A stretch of DNA of 64,000 nucleotides from an uncultured Pseudomonadales bacterium (GCA_943788445.1 CALSQH010000003.1:496001-560000), one strand, 5' to 3'. Positions 1 through 9,312 are shown, counted from the stretch's first letter. Made by a program: numbers and translations. Notes: generated from the sequence alone by a model not told the origin.

Positions 1-762
1 CTAAGGAGTGTTATCAAGACCCGCATCAGTGCTTTCAAAAAGCCTGTGGCCAAAGGCAAAAAAAGCCGCGAGATCCGCTTCAGTGGGAAAGCTAAAATAC
101 TCCGCCTTCCCCTGCTGTGGTTGGGCAGTTAAGAGTTGTCCAGCATCAAGCGCAGCCACCGCCTGAGATATCTGTTCACAGCCACCGGCATAAAGATTGA
201 GGACATTAAACAGATAGGATTTATCCGCCAGCAGAGGGATTGGCTGCATCGAGATTATATCGCCGGTATCCACACCGCTATCCTGAATAAAGTGCAGTGT
301 CGAAGCGATTTCGCTGTCGCCATTAAGCATGGCCCTAAAGGTTGCCATCACCCCGCGATAATTGGGCAATAGACCGGAGTGCAGATTAATCACTCCATAA
401 CGGGGAATGGCAATCACTTCATCGCGGATAATTAGCCCGAAGCGCAGAGAAATAATCAGCTCTGGTTCAGTGGCCTGAATGCGAGCAACCCCAGCTGGGC
501 TGTTGACTTGATTACCTATATCGCCAAATCCCTGAATAGTACATCCAGCAGCTGCTGCCAACTGATCAAAACTTGGTCGGCCATCTTCGATCAGGCTATT
601 TTCAAAAGCCGCCAGCTGTAACAGAGGTTGAGGTAGCTGCTGATCACCACCGACTTTCTCGGAAAGAAAAATTTCCAGCCTGTGGCCGGCAAGCTGTTTT
701 ACCACTCGAGTCAGGGCAATATGGCTGGCGAGGTCGCGGTTGGTAAGAATGGTGATATTCAT
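1..762 (-). CDS. Formyltransferase family protein (Fmt/PurN-like fold)
   Basis: 253 aa, complete. It carries the folate-dependent formyltransferase core: an N-x-H element in NLHSGLLPNYRG (N126, H128) and the catalytic Asp in DSGVDTGDI (D165). Family members move a formyl group from 10-formyl-tetrahydrofolate to an amine. The protein lacks the usual Fmt C-terminal anticodon-like domain and is shorter than Fmt (~315 aa), so a sugar-nucleotide or other small-molecule formyltransferase is more likely than the initiator-tRNA enzyme. The first ~27 codons and the upstream DNA recur, diverged, at 2510-2709 beyond the inserted ATPase gene. The substrate cannot be read from the sequence. Confidence 0.8.
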   Translation of the reverse strand: MNITILTNRDLASHIALTRVVKQLAGHRLEIFLSEKVGGDQQLPQPLLQLAAFENSLIEDGRPSFDQLAAAAGCTIQGFGDIGNQVNSPAGVARIQATEPELIISLRFGLIIRDEVIAIPRYGVINLHSGLLPNYRGVMATFRAMLNGDSEIASTLHFIQDSGVDTGDIISMQPIPLLADKSYLFNVLNLYAGGCEQISQAVAALDAGQLLTAQPQQGKAEYFSFPTEADLAAFFAFGHRLFESTDAGLDNTP

Positions 763-882
763 AGTATTGGATAACAGCCTGCTTGAATGCGGTTACTTTT
801 TCATAAAACGGCAATGGAGGCTACTAGTTTGTCATGCTGATCCAGCCCAAAGAATATCATCCTGAACGCAGTGAAGGATCTA
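706..882. repeat. Left copy of ~175 bp duplication
   Basis: This stretch (first codons of the formyltransferase plus its upstream region) aligns without large gaps to 2535-2709 at roughly 85-90% by eye. Shared stretches include attcatagtattggataac and ggaggctactagtttgtcat. The two copies bracket the ATPase gene at 1214-2473, which suggests an insertion or duplication event. Confidence 0.8.
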
Positions 883-912
883 GAGATATTTCACTATGCT
901 CAATATGACAGA
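831..912. repeat. Dispersed intergenic repeat (gtcatgctga...tatgacag type)
   Basis: The block starts gtcatgctgatccag, contains cctgaacgcagtgaaggatc, and ends caatatgacag. Short elements of this style (starting GTCA and ending TGAC, with a GAAGGATCT core) are scattered between genes in many proteobacteria. The left half recurs at 2659-2709, where the continuation is different. Confidence 0.5.
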
Positions 913-1112
913 AGGGAGACCGATAGGAGCATCTGATAGCTACTTGCAATTCGACTATGATCTTAATTAACACCGATAATACCGGACCTTTTAGCTTAGG
1001 CAGGCATGGTTCAGGATGACTATAGAGGGCTTTGGGGCAATAGAGTGTTCAGGGTAATAAAGTCACTGTCCCCCGAACTCGAATTCCGGAGCTAGGCGCT
1101 AAGAGTAACCAC

Positions 1113-1178
1113 TGATAACTCCCGATAACTTTATTGATAACTCCCGATAACTATGTTTATATCTCCCGACAACCTTAT
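1113..1178. repeat. 22 bp tandem repeats upstream of the ATPase gene
   Basis: Two perfect 18 bp copies of tgataactcccgataact begin at 1113 and 1135. A degenerate third copy (ttatatctcccgacaacc) begins at 1157, exactly 22 bp further, and a weak fourth spans 1179-1200. The array ends just before the start codon at 1214. A 22 bp period (about two helical turns) next to a start codon resembles iterons or an operator array. No other signal was found in the rest of 913-1112. Confidence 0.7.
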
Positions 1179-1213
1179 AAATACTCTCCAGTAAATACAA
1201 CCCGGTAACTGCT

Positions 1214-2473
1214 ATGTATGCAAGACACATCAAACAACGCATTCTTGAGTCCTTAGAGGAATTCAGGGTAGTTTATATACCTGGCGCAAGGCAGGCCGGT
1301 AAAAGTACGCTAGCAAGGCAGCTTTCTGAAGAAACAGGGCGGCAATACATCACTCTGGATGAGCAGGCTTTACGAGATTCAGCTGCTTCAGACCCTGAAG
1401 GCTTTATTGATGCCTTTAAAGAGGAAAATATAAGCATTGACGAGGTACAGTATATTCCCGCCCTCGTACTCGCCATCAAGCAATCATCAGATTTATTACC
1501 TCCCCAGAAAAAAGGTAAATTTTTATTGACCGGCTCAACTGACGTATTTGCCGGGAAAGAAATTACAGACCGACTACCAGGACACATGGACACTCTGACC
1601 ATGTATCCACTTAGCCTCGCAGAATTAGAAGGTAAAGCCCATAACACTGTTGACCGGATTATTGATTCAAAATTTATTAACCACGGAGACGTCATTACCT
1701 CAAAGCAAGACTTATGTAACAAGATACTTAAAGGCGGTTACCCTGAAGTTCAAAACAAGAGTGTCCGGGCTAGAAGCAGCTGGTTTAGATCCTATGTGCA
1801 GGCGCGAATACTTAAGGATTTCGAACAGGTTTATAGCGGCAGAGGCCAGTACATCACACATGCAAATGAGCTACTAAACCTACTCTCTGGACGTTGCGGT
1901 AATTTACTCAGCTATAATAATTTGTCGAATGAATTGGGCATAGGCGATGAAAAAACCAAAAAAATGATCCTTGCTCTAGAACAAATGTTTATTGTACGCA
2001 GGGCTTCTGGCTACATTAAAAACCGCAGCAAACGACTGGCTGTTACAACACCAAAATTACATTTCGTTGATACCGGCTTAGCCTGCTACCTTTTAGGTAT
2101 CAGAACACAAGAACAACTATTGGCCAGCCAATTTTTTGGTGGATTATTAGAAAACTTGATTTTTATTGACCTTTGTAAAAATGCAATATTCAGTAACCAT
2201 GAAGTCGAGATATACCACTTTCGCGACCATCAAAAGAAAGAGGTTGATATCATATTAGAAGAACCTGGAGGAATGATCACAGGCATCGAGGTAAAAGCCG
2301 CAAAGTCATTTTCTAAATCTGACTTTTCCGGATTGGTCAGTCTAGCCAATTATGCAGGCAGTAAATTCAAGCAAGGATTTTTGCTTTATTCCGGTAATAA
2401 AATCCTCCCAATGAAAATAGATAACCACGACTTTACTGCAATTCCATTTTCATCACTTTATAGCTCGGATTAG
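1214..2473 (+). CDS. AAA_14/DUF4143-type ATPase
   Basis: 419 aa. It has an N-terminal P-loop domain with Walker A GARQAGKST (residues 24-32), Walker B ISIDEVQ (D76, E77) and the sensor-like stretch FLLTGSTDVF. The C-terminal DUF4143-like part includes GGLLENLIFIDL and HFRDHQKKEVDIILE, reminiscent of the nuclease-fold region of this family. Members are common on genomic islands and have been linked to toxin-antitoxin-like or defence roles, but their biochemical function is poorly known. The gene is AT-richer than its neighbours, has 22 bp tandem repeats directly upstream and is bracketed by duplicated DNA, all of which suggest horizontal arrival. It appears intact. Confidence 0.85.
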   Translation: MYARHIKQRILESLEEFRVVYIPGARQAGKSTLARQLSEETGRQYITLDEQALRDSAASDPEGFIDAFKEENISIDEVQYIPALVLAIKQSSDLLPPQKKGKFLLTGSTDVFAGKEITDRLPGHMDTLTMYPLSLAELEGKAHNTVDRIIDSKFINHGDVITSKQDLCNKILKGGYPEVQNKSVRARSSWFRSYVQARILKDFEQVYSGRGQYITHANELLNLLSGRCGNLLSYNNLSNELGIGDEKTKKMILALEQMFIVRRASGYIKNRSKRLAVTTPKLHFVDTGLACYLLGIRTQEQLLASQFFGGLLENLIFIDLCKNAIFSNHEVEIYHFRDHQKKEVDIILEEPGGMITGIEVKAAKSFSKSDFSGLVSLANYAGSKFKQGFLLYSGNKILPMKIDNHDFTAIPFSSLYSSD

Positions 2474-2509
2474 AGGGAAAACTGTAATATCCCGCCCGCC
2501 CCTGCTTTT

Positions 2510-2590
2510 GTGATGACTAAGAGCGCCAACCAACTGGGTCAGCGCCAAATGGCTTGGAAGGTCACGGTTGGTAAGAAGGGTAATATTCAT
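2510..2590 (-). pseudogene. Truncated 5' end of a second formyltransferase copy
   Basis: Reading from the ATG complement at 2588-2590 gives MNITLLTNRDLPSHLALTQL and continues VGALSHH. This matches the start of the protein at 1-762 (MNITILTNRDLASHIALTRV) for about 27 codons. Similarity then stops, just before the 3' end of the ATPase gene. The rest of the copy is missing. It marks one border of the duplication/insertion. Confidence 0.75.
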
Positions 2591-2709
2591 AGTATTGGAT
2601 AACAGCCTGCTTGAATGCTGTTACTTTTTCACAAAAAGGCAATGGAGGCTACTAGTTTGTCATGCTGATCCAGCCCAGAGAATATCATCCTAAACGCAGT
2701 AAAGGATCT
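2535..2709. repeat. Right copy of ~175 bp duplication
   Basis: This is the counterpart of 706-882, diverged by roughly 10-15%. It ends at ggatct (2709), after which the two loci differ completely. The match crosses coding and non-coding DNA, so this is a segmental duplication, not gene-family conservation. Confidence 0.8.
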
Positions 2710-2720
2710 CCCTTACCCAC

Positions 2721-2797
2721 CACCCCAGCGAAAGAACGTCACCCCAGCGAAAGAACGTCACCCCAGCGAAGGAACGTCACCCCAGCGAAGGCTGGGG
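2721..2797. repeat. 19 bp tandem repeat, four units
   Basis: caccccagcgaaagaacgt occurs at 2721 and 2740. Copy 2759 differs by one base, and a last unit at 2778 runs into a hairpin. The unit resembles the first arm of the adjacent hairpin (cacccca-gcgaagg), so it probably arose by local expansion of that element. Confidence 0.85.
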
Positions 2798-2848
2798 CTG
2801 GGGTCCATCCACACAAAAATGGATACCGGCCTGCGCCGGTATGACAGA
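2778..2848. repeat. REP/MITE-like element with two hairpins
   Basis: Hairpin 1 is ccccagc-gaag-gctgggg (2780-2797). Hairpin 2 is ataccggc-ctgc-gccggtat (2823-2842), and tgacag follows. The layout (GTCA, G/C-rich hairpin, TGGAT, second hairpin, TGACAG) is that of the dispersed palindromic elements found between genes in many gammaproteobacteria. Confidence 0.65.
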
Positions 2849-2939
2849 CTTTTTTCTCATACTAACAAAGCTGGCGAATAAGCCAGCATCAACACACAAG
2901 CCAGCAGACCCCATGTTTTAGACTAAGGCCCCCTACAGA

Positions 2940-3215
2940 ACCGGGGTCGACCCCTAACTCAGGGGGTCACTACCCTCAAACCCCGAGGTTAACCCCCCTC
3001 AAAGATGACCCCGGGTCATCCACCCAAGGGGTTGACTGCCCCAAGTGATGACCCGAGGTCATGATTCACAGCAGTCGTATCACCCAAATGATGACCCAAG
3101 GTCATAATATTGCCGGTCTAATCCCCATTCGGATGACCCAAGGTCATAATCCGCTGGGTCAACCCCCATTTTTATGACCCTGGGTCACCCGAATGGGGGT
3201 TGACCCCCTGCCATA
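2940..3215. repeat. 42-43 bp tandem array with conserved TGACCC-GGTCA palindrome
   Basis: Palindromes of the form gatgaccc-N-ggtcat occur at 3004-3020 (perfect 17-mer), 3047-3062, 3090-3105, 3132-3147 and 3174-3187. Unit starts are 43, 43, 42 and about 41 bp apart. Units 3 and 4 also resemble each other across the whole unit. Degenerate relatives (ggggtcgacccc at 2943-2954, gggggtcac at 2962-2970) lie upstream. An outer inverted repeat pairs ccccattcgg (3123-3132) with ccgaatgggg (3189-3198). The array lies between the 3' ends of convergent genes. The rest of 2849-2939 shows nothing recognisable. Confidence 0.75.
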
Positions 3216-3231
3216 CGTGGGTTTCAGGCGA

Positions 3232-4050
3232 TTAGTCGATATCGGCCACTGCTTCCGCTTCATCGGCAATTTCGATATCCGCGCCCGTTTCAGGGTCGAC
3301 ATCGGTCAAACGACGACGGCGACGGCGCGCATCTCGCAGTGCCTGTTGTTGTTCAAAAATCGGCGTTAGCAGCCTATTGCGGCGCTGGGTTGAGTCTTCA
3401 TCCCCATCGGGAAACAGGCCGACAATCACCGCAATAACTTGCAACAGATGCAGTTGCCCTTGGCTGCGCAGGCTTTCTATGGTGCTGCTTTCTAATTGCT
3501 CCGGTGAGGCCAGTTGCAAATGCTTGCCGTAGTCTTCATTTAGCGCACCCAATTGATTGACCATGGGACCCAAACCCAAGGCCGCGATATTTTTCGCCAG
3601 CCCTGTTTCGCCGTCACTGTCCTGCAACTGAATGACAATACGGCTGACTCGCTCATGTTGTTCTACAAACGGCAATTGCGTAATGGCGTGCACGCCACTG
3701 CGAAAACTTTGGTTGATGATTGTGCTGGCATGACGGCCTGGCTCGCTGTCGGCACCAAACATGCGGATCTGTGCCTGCAAGCTGTCGTGCAACGCTGAAA
3801 AAGCGCTGTCGACGCGGGCATCCAGTGCTTTGGCTGCGGGGCCGTGTTGGCTTTTGGCTAGGCGCGCACTGTCGCGGGCGATTTCTGCATCGAGGGTTAA
3901 ATCTTGATGCGCTATGGCGGATTCTAGACGTTGAATAAGCTCGGGGAGTTCTAGGGCTTTAGCTTCGACTAAACATTTATCGAGGGCAAAGGCTAAACGG
4001 CCGGAGGGGAATTGGTAGAGGTTAAAAATATCGCTAAATGATACGTGCAT
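3232..4050 (-). CDS. Hypothetical helical protein
   Basis: 272 aa, not recognised. The sequence is mostly amphipathic helix (Leu/Ala/Glu-rich) without a signal peptide or membrane segment. A basic stretch DARRRRRRLTD lies near the C terminus, followed by an acidic tail (IEIADEAEAVADID). This is a plausible cytoplasmic protein. It is transcribed alone: the next gene upstream (SDR) ends 315 bp away behind a terminator-like hairpin. The palindrome array at 2940-3215 begins right after its stop codon. No function is proposed. Confidence 0.6.
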   Translation of the reverse strand: MHVSFSDIFNLYQFPSGRLAFALDKCLVEAKALELPELIQRLESAIAHQDLTLDAEIARDSARLAKSQHGPAAKALDARVDSAFSALHDSLQAQIRMFGADSEPGRHASTIINQSFRSGVHAITQLPFVEQHERVSRIVIQLQDSDGETGLAKNIAALGLGPMVNQLGALNEDYGKHLQLASPEQLESSTIESLRSQGQLHLLQVIAVIVGLFPDGDEDSTQRRNRLLTPIFEQQQALRDARRRRRRLTDVDPETGADIEIADEAEAVADID

Positions 4051-4244
4051 GAGTGCACTCCTTTTTTTACTGGTTGCGACGTTTTGGAAAATTTAATGAC
4101 GTCGGGTTGTGGTTACTTCCGTTGTGTTTTTGTTGATGGGGTTAGGGTTATGAGGTGTTTGGGGTTTTATCGGTGAGGACACCGGTGACTTGGTTTTGTG
4201 ATGCCATAACTACGGTCCTTATAGTCATTTACGGTTGATGGAAC

Positions 4245-4279
4245 AAAAAAATGAGCTGGCCGGGTTTAAGGGTCAGCTC
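4245..4279 (-). terminator. Rho-independent terminator after the SDR gene
   Basis: gagctggcc (4253-4261) pairs with ggtcagctc (4271-4279), nine pairs with one G-U. On the minus strand the hairpin is followed by seven T (complement of 4245-4251). It lies downstream of the SDR stop at 4366. The rest of 4051-4365 holds no gene or other clear signal. Confidence 0.75.
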
Positions 4280-4365
4280 GGTGGGTGGCGTTTGGGTATA
4301 GTCACTAAGTGCAACTACAAACAGGTACGCTGGGCCTGAGTGTTACTTAAAAAAGCAATGCCATA

Positions 4366-5151
4366 TCATTGATTCGCCTTCATCAATCCAGCGCCTAAAA
4401 ACCCGCCGTCCACCGCCATGACGTGGCCGTTGACGTAAGACGCTTGATCACTGGCTAGGAATAACGCGGCTGCGGCCGTTTCTGCTGGTGTGCCATAACG
4501 AGCTGCGGGAATGGCGTTGGTATAAATTTTTCGGGTTTCTTCACTGTGCATTTGGGCAACAAGTTCGGTTTCTATTGCGCCTGGCGCTAGGGCATTAACG
4601 GTGATTCCTTGTGCGGCTAATTCAACGGCCATGACTTTTGTTAGGGTGACAACGCCGCCTTTTGCGGCGCCGTAGGCAGCGCGGTGAAATCCGCCGCGCA
4701 GTGCTGCGGTTGATGCAAGGTTGATAATTCGGCCGTATTGGTTTTTGACCATGACTTTGGCTGCGGCTTGGCAGCAAAGAAAGGTGCCGGTTAGGTCTAT
4801 GTTGATGATTCGGTTCCACTCTTCGAGTGTGGTTTCCAGGAAGGGTTTTTCAATGCCGACGCCGGCGCAGTGAACCAAAATATCAATGCGTCCAAAGCGC
4901 TCTTCCGTTAAAGCGGTCATCGCTTCTACTGATTGTTGGTTGGATACATCAACATCGATGGCGATGGCTTCACCGCCGCCCTCGCAGATCATCTGGGCTA
5001 TTTGAACACGCTGCTCGGCTCTATCAGCAACGACAACTCTGGGACCACAGGCGGCAAGCTGAAAGGCGATTTCCTTGCCGATGCCACTGGCAGCACCAGT
5101 GACAATGGCTGTGCGGTCAGCAAAGTTGTGAAGATTTCCCACGTTATTCAT
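4366..5151 (-). CDS. Short-chain dehydrogenase/reductase (FabG-like)
   Basis: 261 aa from the ATG at 5151. This start is preferred over the upstream in-frame ATG at 5259 because it has an aggag ribosome-binding site and the Rossmann fold follows directly. Motifs: cofactor loop TGAASGIGKE, NxxS-type NLAST, and the catalytic YGAAK (Y-x-x-x-K). It ends DGGFLGAG as classical SDRs do. NAD(P)-dependent oxidation or reduction of a hydroxy/keto substrate is expected; specificity is unknown. It lies downstream of the decayed peptidase-transporter-receptor cluster and may have belonged to the same catabolic locus, but it is intact and has its own terminator. Confidence 0.85.
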   Translation of the reverse strand: MNNVGNLHNFADRTAIVTGAASGIGKEIAFQLAACGPRVVVADRAEQRVQIAQMICEGGGEAIAIDVDVSNQQSVEAMTALTEERFGRIDILVHCAGVGIEKPFLETTLEEWNRIINIDLTGTFLCCQAAAKVMVKNQYGRIINLASTAALRGGFHRAAYGAAKGGVVTLTKVMAVELAAQGITVNALAPGAIETELVAQMHSEETRKIYTNAIPAARYGTPAETAAAALFLASDQASYVNGHVMAVDGGFLGAGLMKANQ

Positions 5152-5258
5152 GCTGGTCTCCTGCTTTAAGAATAAATAATTGTTGGTGGATTTTGTTAGA
5201 TGAATGGCGATGGGGTTTGGTGTTATACCGCCAATAAAGCGCGGACACGATGTGAACA

Positions 5259-5293
5259 TGACAGACTTTCAGAACTAGCCTGAAAGTCTGTCA
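5259..5293. repeat. Perfect 14 bp inverted repeat
   Basis: tgacagactttcag (5259-5272) and ctgaaagtctgtca (5280-5293) form a perfect stem with a 7 nt loop, between the peptidase remnant and the SDR start. No T run follows on either strand. It could be a weak terminator, an mRNA stabiliser or an operator for the SDR gene. Confidence 0.6.
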
Positions 5294-5321
5294 AACTGTT
5301 GCAGAGGAAAATGAATATTCC

Positions 5322-7718
5322 TTAACTGGCTACATCAGCCAAGCGCAGCGCAATAATATCTCCAATAAAGATATCCATGCTGGTAGTGAGTTCAAACTCA
5401 AGCGGAGGCTCTACGCCCAGCAAGTGTTTCACGAAGTAATCCCAGCCTCGACGGATACCATAACTACACACAGGGTATCCATCGTTAGGCAATATCAGCA
5501 TATCAAAATCTTTATTAGCGGCTTGTAATGCCTCAATAAGCAAAAAGGTATGCGCAACGGAGATCGGCAGGGTTAACCATGCCATGCATCAGCAGCAATT
5601 TACCTTTGAGGTTTTTGGCATAGGTATGCGTGAGCTGATGGGTATTCCGCCATGCAGGTAAATCATTATAGGCTTCGCCAGCAAACGCCGGTGATAGCCC
5701 TGGCTCCATGACAGGCGCATTACTCACGCCCACTGTATAAAACTCAGGGTTGCCCAATAGGCCACTCGCTGCCACATTAGAGGATACGCTTCCGCCAGCC
5801 CCCACCCGACTCAAATCCATATAAGGATAACGCTCGGCTAATTGGCGAATGCCTGCAATACGATCCGCTTGATTCTCACTTGAGGGTAACTCAACATCTG
5901 GAGATGCACTAAAGCACGCGTCTCGATTTGCGGTCCCTCGCGCCATAATATCCACCACAATAAACCCCAGTTCGGCTATAGCGGCTGGTTCCAAATATCG
6001 GAAATCCGCAAGGGGGTTATTGGAAAACGACCCTATAGACGAATAAAAGCTTTCTTTAAACATCATAGTGTTATCCAGTATCGGATAGGATTGATCCGGG
6101 GAAAAATGGGAAGGACGATAGACCACACCGTAGATATCAGTCTTGCCATCGGCTGCCAACAGCTTGACCCGTTCCGGCCATTGCCAGCCATCGGGTAAAC
6201 CTGAAACATCAGCCGTTTCCAGAATAAGCCGTTCATTGCCGTCTTGATCCAGCAGCATACTGACCGGTGCTTCATCGACCCGTGACCGTGTTGTCACCAC
6301 ATAGTTTCCCGTCGGTGATACACCCCTCCGCCCCAGATGTCTCGAGTCACTGCAAAATTGGCTGCCATCTCACTGGCTTGGTCAAAGACGAGATATTCGT
6401 GATCGGTGGAAATAATGGGGCTTATCTCTCCAGTATCAATATTCACCCGGCAAATATCACAATAGTAGGGGTCGCGGCCAGCGATACGGCCAGCGGTTTG
6501 AATGATTAGCTCACGGCGCTCAGCATCATAATGATGGATTTCCCGCACAATCCAGTCACCCTTCGTAATCGGATGTTTGAGTTCACCTGTTTTGAGGTCA
6601 TAAAGATAGAGATGCCCCCAGCCACTGCGTTCTGAATACCAGAGCACGTCATCGCTGTTCGGTAAGGGTTTGGTATGGATGGGCAGTCGTGAATCCAGAC
6701 GTAATTTAAAGCAGGTATCAGGGGATTCTTCTTCAATAACAGTTCGGGTATGGCCGGTATGGGTATCAAATTCGACCAATCGAGCGACATGATCACCACC
6801 CCGTTCTATATCGATAAAATAGGCATGACGGCTGTTATTGGACCACCAACCACGATGTCCACTAAAAAACCCCTCAGCATTGCGAAACACCGGGCAGCGA
6901 CGGTAATAAGCATCTTGTTGCTGTCCGGTTTCGACCTCAATGGAGAGAAAACGGTATTCATCAATATGCTCATCACCGGGCAGGGCCATAGCGCCGTTCA
7001 GCCGCGAGAATGCGGGGTCTTAGGCTACCATCCTGTGGCGCATATTCCATCAGAGGACCCACTTTAACTTGGCGTGTATCCATCTGTAACGTGAACAGGC
7101 GTTTGGAATCCGGTGACCATAGCGCCTCTAGCGTACCACCAGCGAGCTTTACTCCCCAGGCAGAAGACTCGCTGCCGTAGCAATAAAAGGGTTCACCGTC
7201 TTGAGTCAATGCGCGTTCTTCACCCGTATTAATATCTTGTACCCAGATATTATCGTCGCGCACAAAGGCGGCTTTACTGCCGTCGGGTGAGAGGGTCCAA
7301 TTGCTCGGGGTGAGCTCTCTATCTCCGTGCAGTGATTGTCTTTGCTGGAAAATGACCAACGTTTACCATAAGCATCAAAGGCAAGTTGTAGTGGCGATAG
7401 ACATAGGTCGATTTTACTGATGGGTAGATCTTCAGCATTGACCGTTTCCCCACTGGCTTGTGCCAATGCCTTGGCTAAGGCCGCGTGATCAAAAGCGATG
7501 TCATTTGAGCCAGCGGCTGCATCGACCAGTCGAAATTCTTTACCGATTTTAAATTCCCGCTCATACCAAAAGCAGTCACTATCACCAATCCAGTGGGGAA
7601 TGAGGGTGGTATTAAAGGCACTGGTCTTGGTAAACATTCCCTGCATAAGGCTTTGGGCGCGCTGATAGCGCGATTCCATTTCCTGTGGGGTTATTGTGTT
7701 TTTTGCATGATCAACCAT
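5322..7718 (-). pseudogene. S9-family peptidase (dipeptidyl peptidase IV-like), frame-broken
   Basis: Five overlapping minus-strand frames read one after another as a DPP IV-like protein: N-terminal part (7718-7206), beta-propeller parts (7359-6973, 6989-6294), and the alpha/beta-hydrolase part (6300-5533, 5585-5322). At least four frame changes are needed. The start has a good ribosome-binding site (ggag). The nucleophile region reads VGAGGSVSSNVAAS where the family has G-x-S-x-G-G, and the catalytic His region reads LPNDGYPVCSY, with Tyr where family members have Gly-His. The gene therefore looks truly decayed, not just mis-sequenced. It is followed by the SDR gene and preceded by a broken transporter. 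Confidence 0.85.
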
Positions 7719-7784
7719 AGTTTTTACTCCATAAAATTAAATAGTTCGATAGATTTTTTCTTTGTATAAAGATTGTGAATACGC

Positions 7785-9273
7785 TTAGGTCATAGCCCTA
7801 TCCTCAATAACGGCTAACACAGGGGGATTAGAGTTTTCTGAGATGCTACGAGAATCTAGACGGCGGCGAATAATTCCGTGGCGACGGGTGTTAATGGGAC
7901 TCAACACAATCAACACCAGCGCAATAAGGATAAAGACCATTGGCAACCACGCCATACCGATCAATAGGCCAGCAACACCTTCTGCGGTTTGCGCTGTCGT
8001 GGTCGCATCCAGGCCATACCAACCGGCGATGGCTAAACCCAGACCACCACCAACGGCAAGCGTGAATTTCCCTAAAAACATAAACAGTGCGTAAAAGCTG
8101 GCCGTATTTTCGATGCGGTATTTCAAGGTGCTGTAATCAACAATCTCTGAGAGCATGGCCGGCGCAAAGGTCATCATGCAGCCGCCGCCCAAGATATTTA
8201 GTATCTGTAATGCTAATAGTTCACGAAAACCTGAATCTTCGGGTGTTAATAGCGAGGCATAAAGATAACTGAGAATAAGTAGAACCATCGACGCTGAGAG
8301 AACTGTTTTTTTACCTAACTTGATGGCTAATGTGCACCAAACTGGCGTAGCGATAATACCCACAATAAAGGACAGTAAGAACACCTGCGCAAAATACTCC
8401 CCCAAACCTAAATAGCTATCCACATAGAGAAAAACCAGGCCATACCACATGCCAGCGGCAAAGCCGTAGGCTGAAAAGGCTGAAAAGAAAATGACTAAAG
8501 GTTTATTACCCACAATTGATTGAAACAACTGTCCCAGAGAATTTTTGTTTGTTGATCTCCCTTGTTAATTTGCTGTTGATGCACATCAGCCGTGGAAAAG
8601 GAAGAACGGTTCGGGGTATTTTTTAAACAGAGGTACAACAGAGGCAACATCAAAACAGCCGCAGAGATTACCGATACTTTTAAGGTTTCTGGCGTAATAT
8701 CTTGTGTAGCAAAAAAGGGCAGCAGTGGACTAAATAAAAACACACCATACCCAAGGCACTAGCGACACTGCGAAAGCTGAAAATTTTAGCTTTATCTGTA
8801 GAGGTTAATGCCAGCTCACTGGCCCAAGGCACTGTGAGGAATTTCAAATAGCGTCATTGCCAAATAAAGCGCCATAAACCAAAAGGTAAAATAGGCAACG
8901 CTGACATTGCTGGATTCACCAATATCACCGCCAATAGGCACATATAGAAAATAGGCACTGAGTATCAGCAGTAATCCACCCGCCAAAATAAAAGGCTTTC
9001 GGGTACCGGTACGACGGGCATAGCGATCAGAATAGTAACCAATCAGGGGATCAGTAATGGCATCGAAAAAACGGGCCAGTAAAATTATGGTGGCCAGTGT
9101 TGTTAATGAAAACCCGTAATATTTTGCATATATGCCCTGAAGAATAGGAATAGGTGCGCCCAACCACGTCATGGTTAGATAAGGCGCGGCATAGGATAGG
9201 AATCAGTTAGAGAAAGCTTTGGGCAATCTGACCCTGTTCCAACTGACGTTGGTTGATCGTTTATTGCTGACAT
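7785..9273 (-). pseudogene. GPH/MelB-type sugar:cation symporter, frame-broken
   Basis: Start ATG complement at 9271-9273; the first ~30 codons run into a stop and the frame then shifts to SYAAPYLTMTWLGAPIP. The hallmark DAITDPLIGYYSDR (9172-8816 frame) identifies the glycoside-pentoside-hexuronide family of 12-helix symporters. Further frame changes occur near 8800-8740 and near 8520. The last fragment (8528-7785) covers helices 7-12. At least three breaks leave no functional product. The gene lies between the broken peptidase and receptor genes on the same strand, so the whole locus has been lost together. Confidence 0.85.
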
Positions 9274-9312
9274 ATTGAGTGGCTCTTAACGAGTCATATT
9301 AGAAGATTAGAA

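Noticed and set aside
2662..2844. 60-codon ORF
   Set aside because: It lies wholly within the tandem repeats and hairpin element; its composition (Pro/Arg/His-rich) follows from the repeat.
3004..3187. CRISPR-like pattern (short palindromic repeat with 26-27 bp spacers)
   Set aside because: Units 3 and 4 are similar across their spacers as well, repeats are only 15-17 bp and degenerate, and no cas gene is nearby. It is a tandem repeat, not a CRISPR array.
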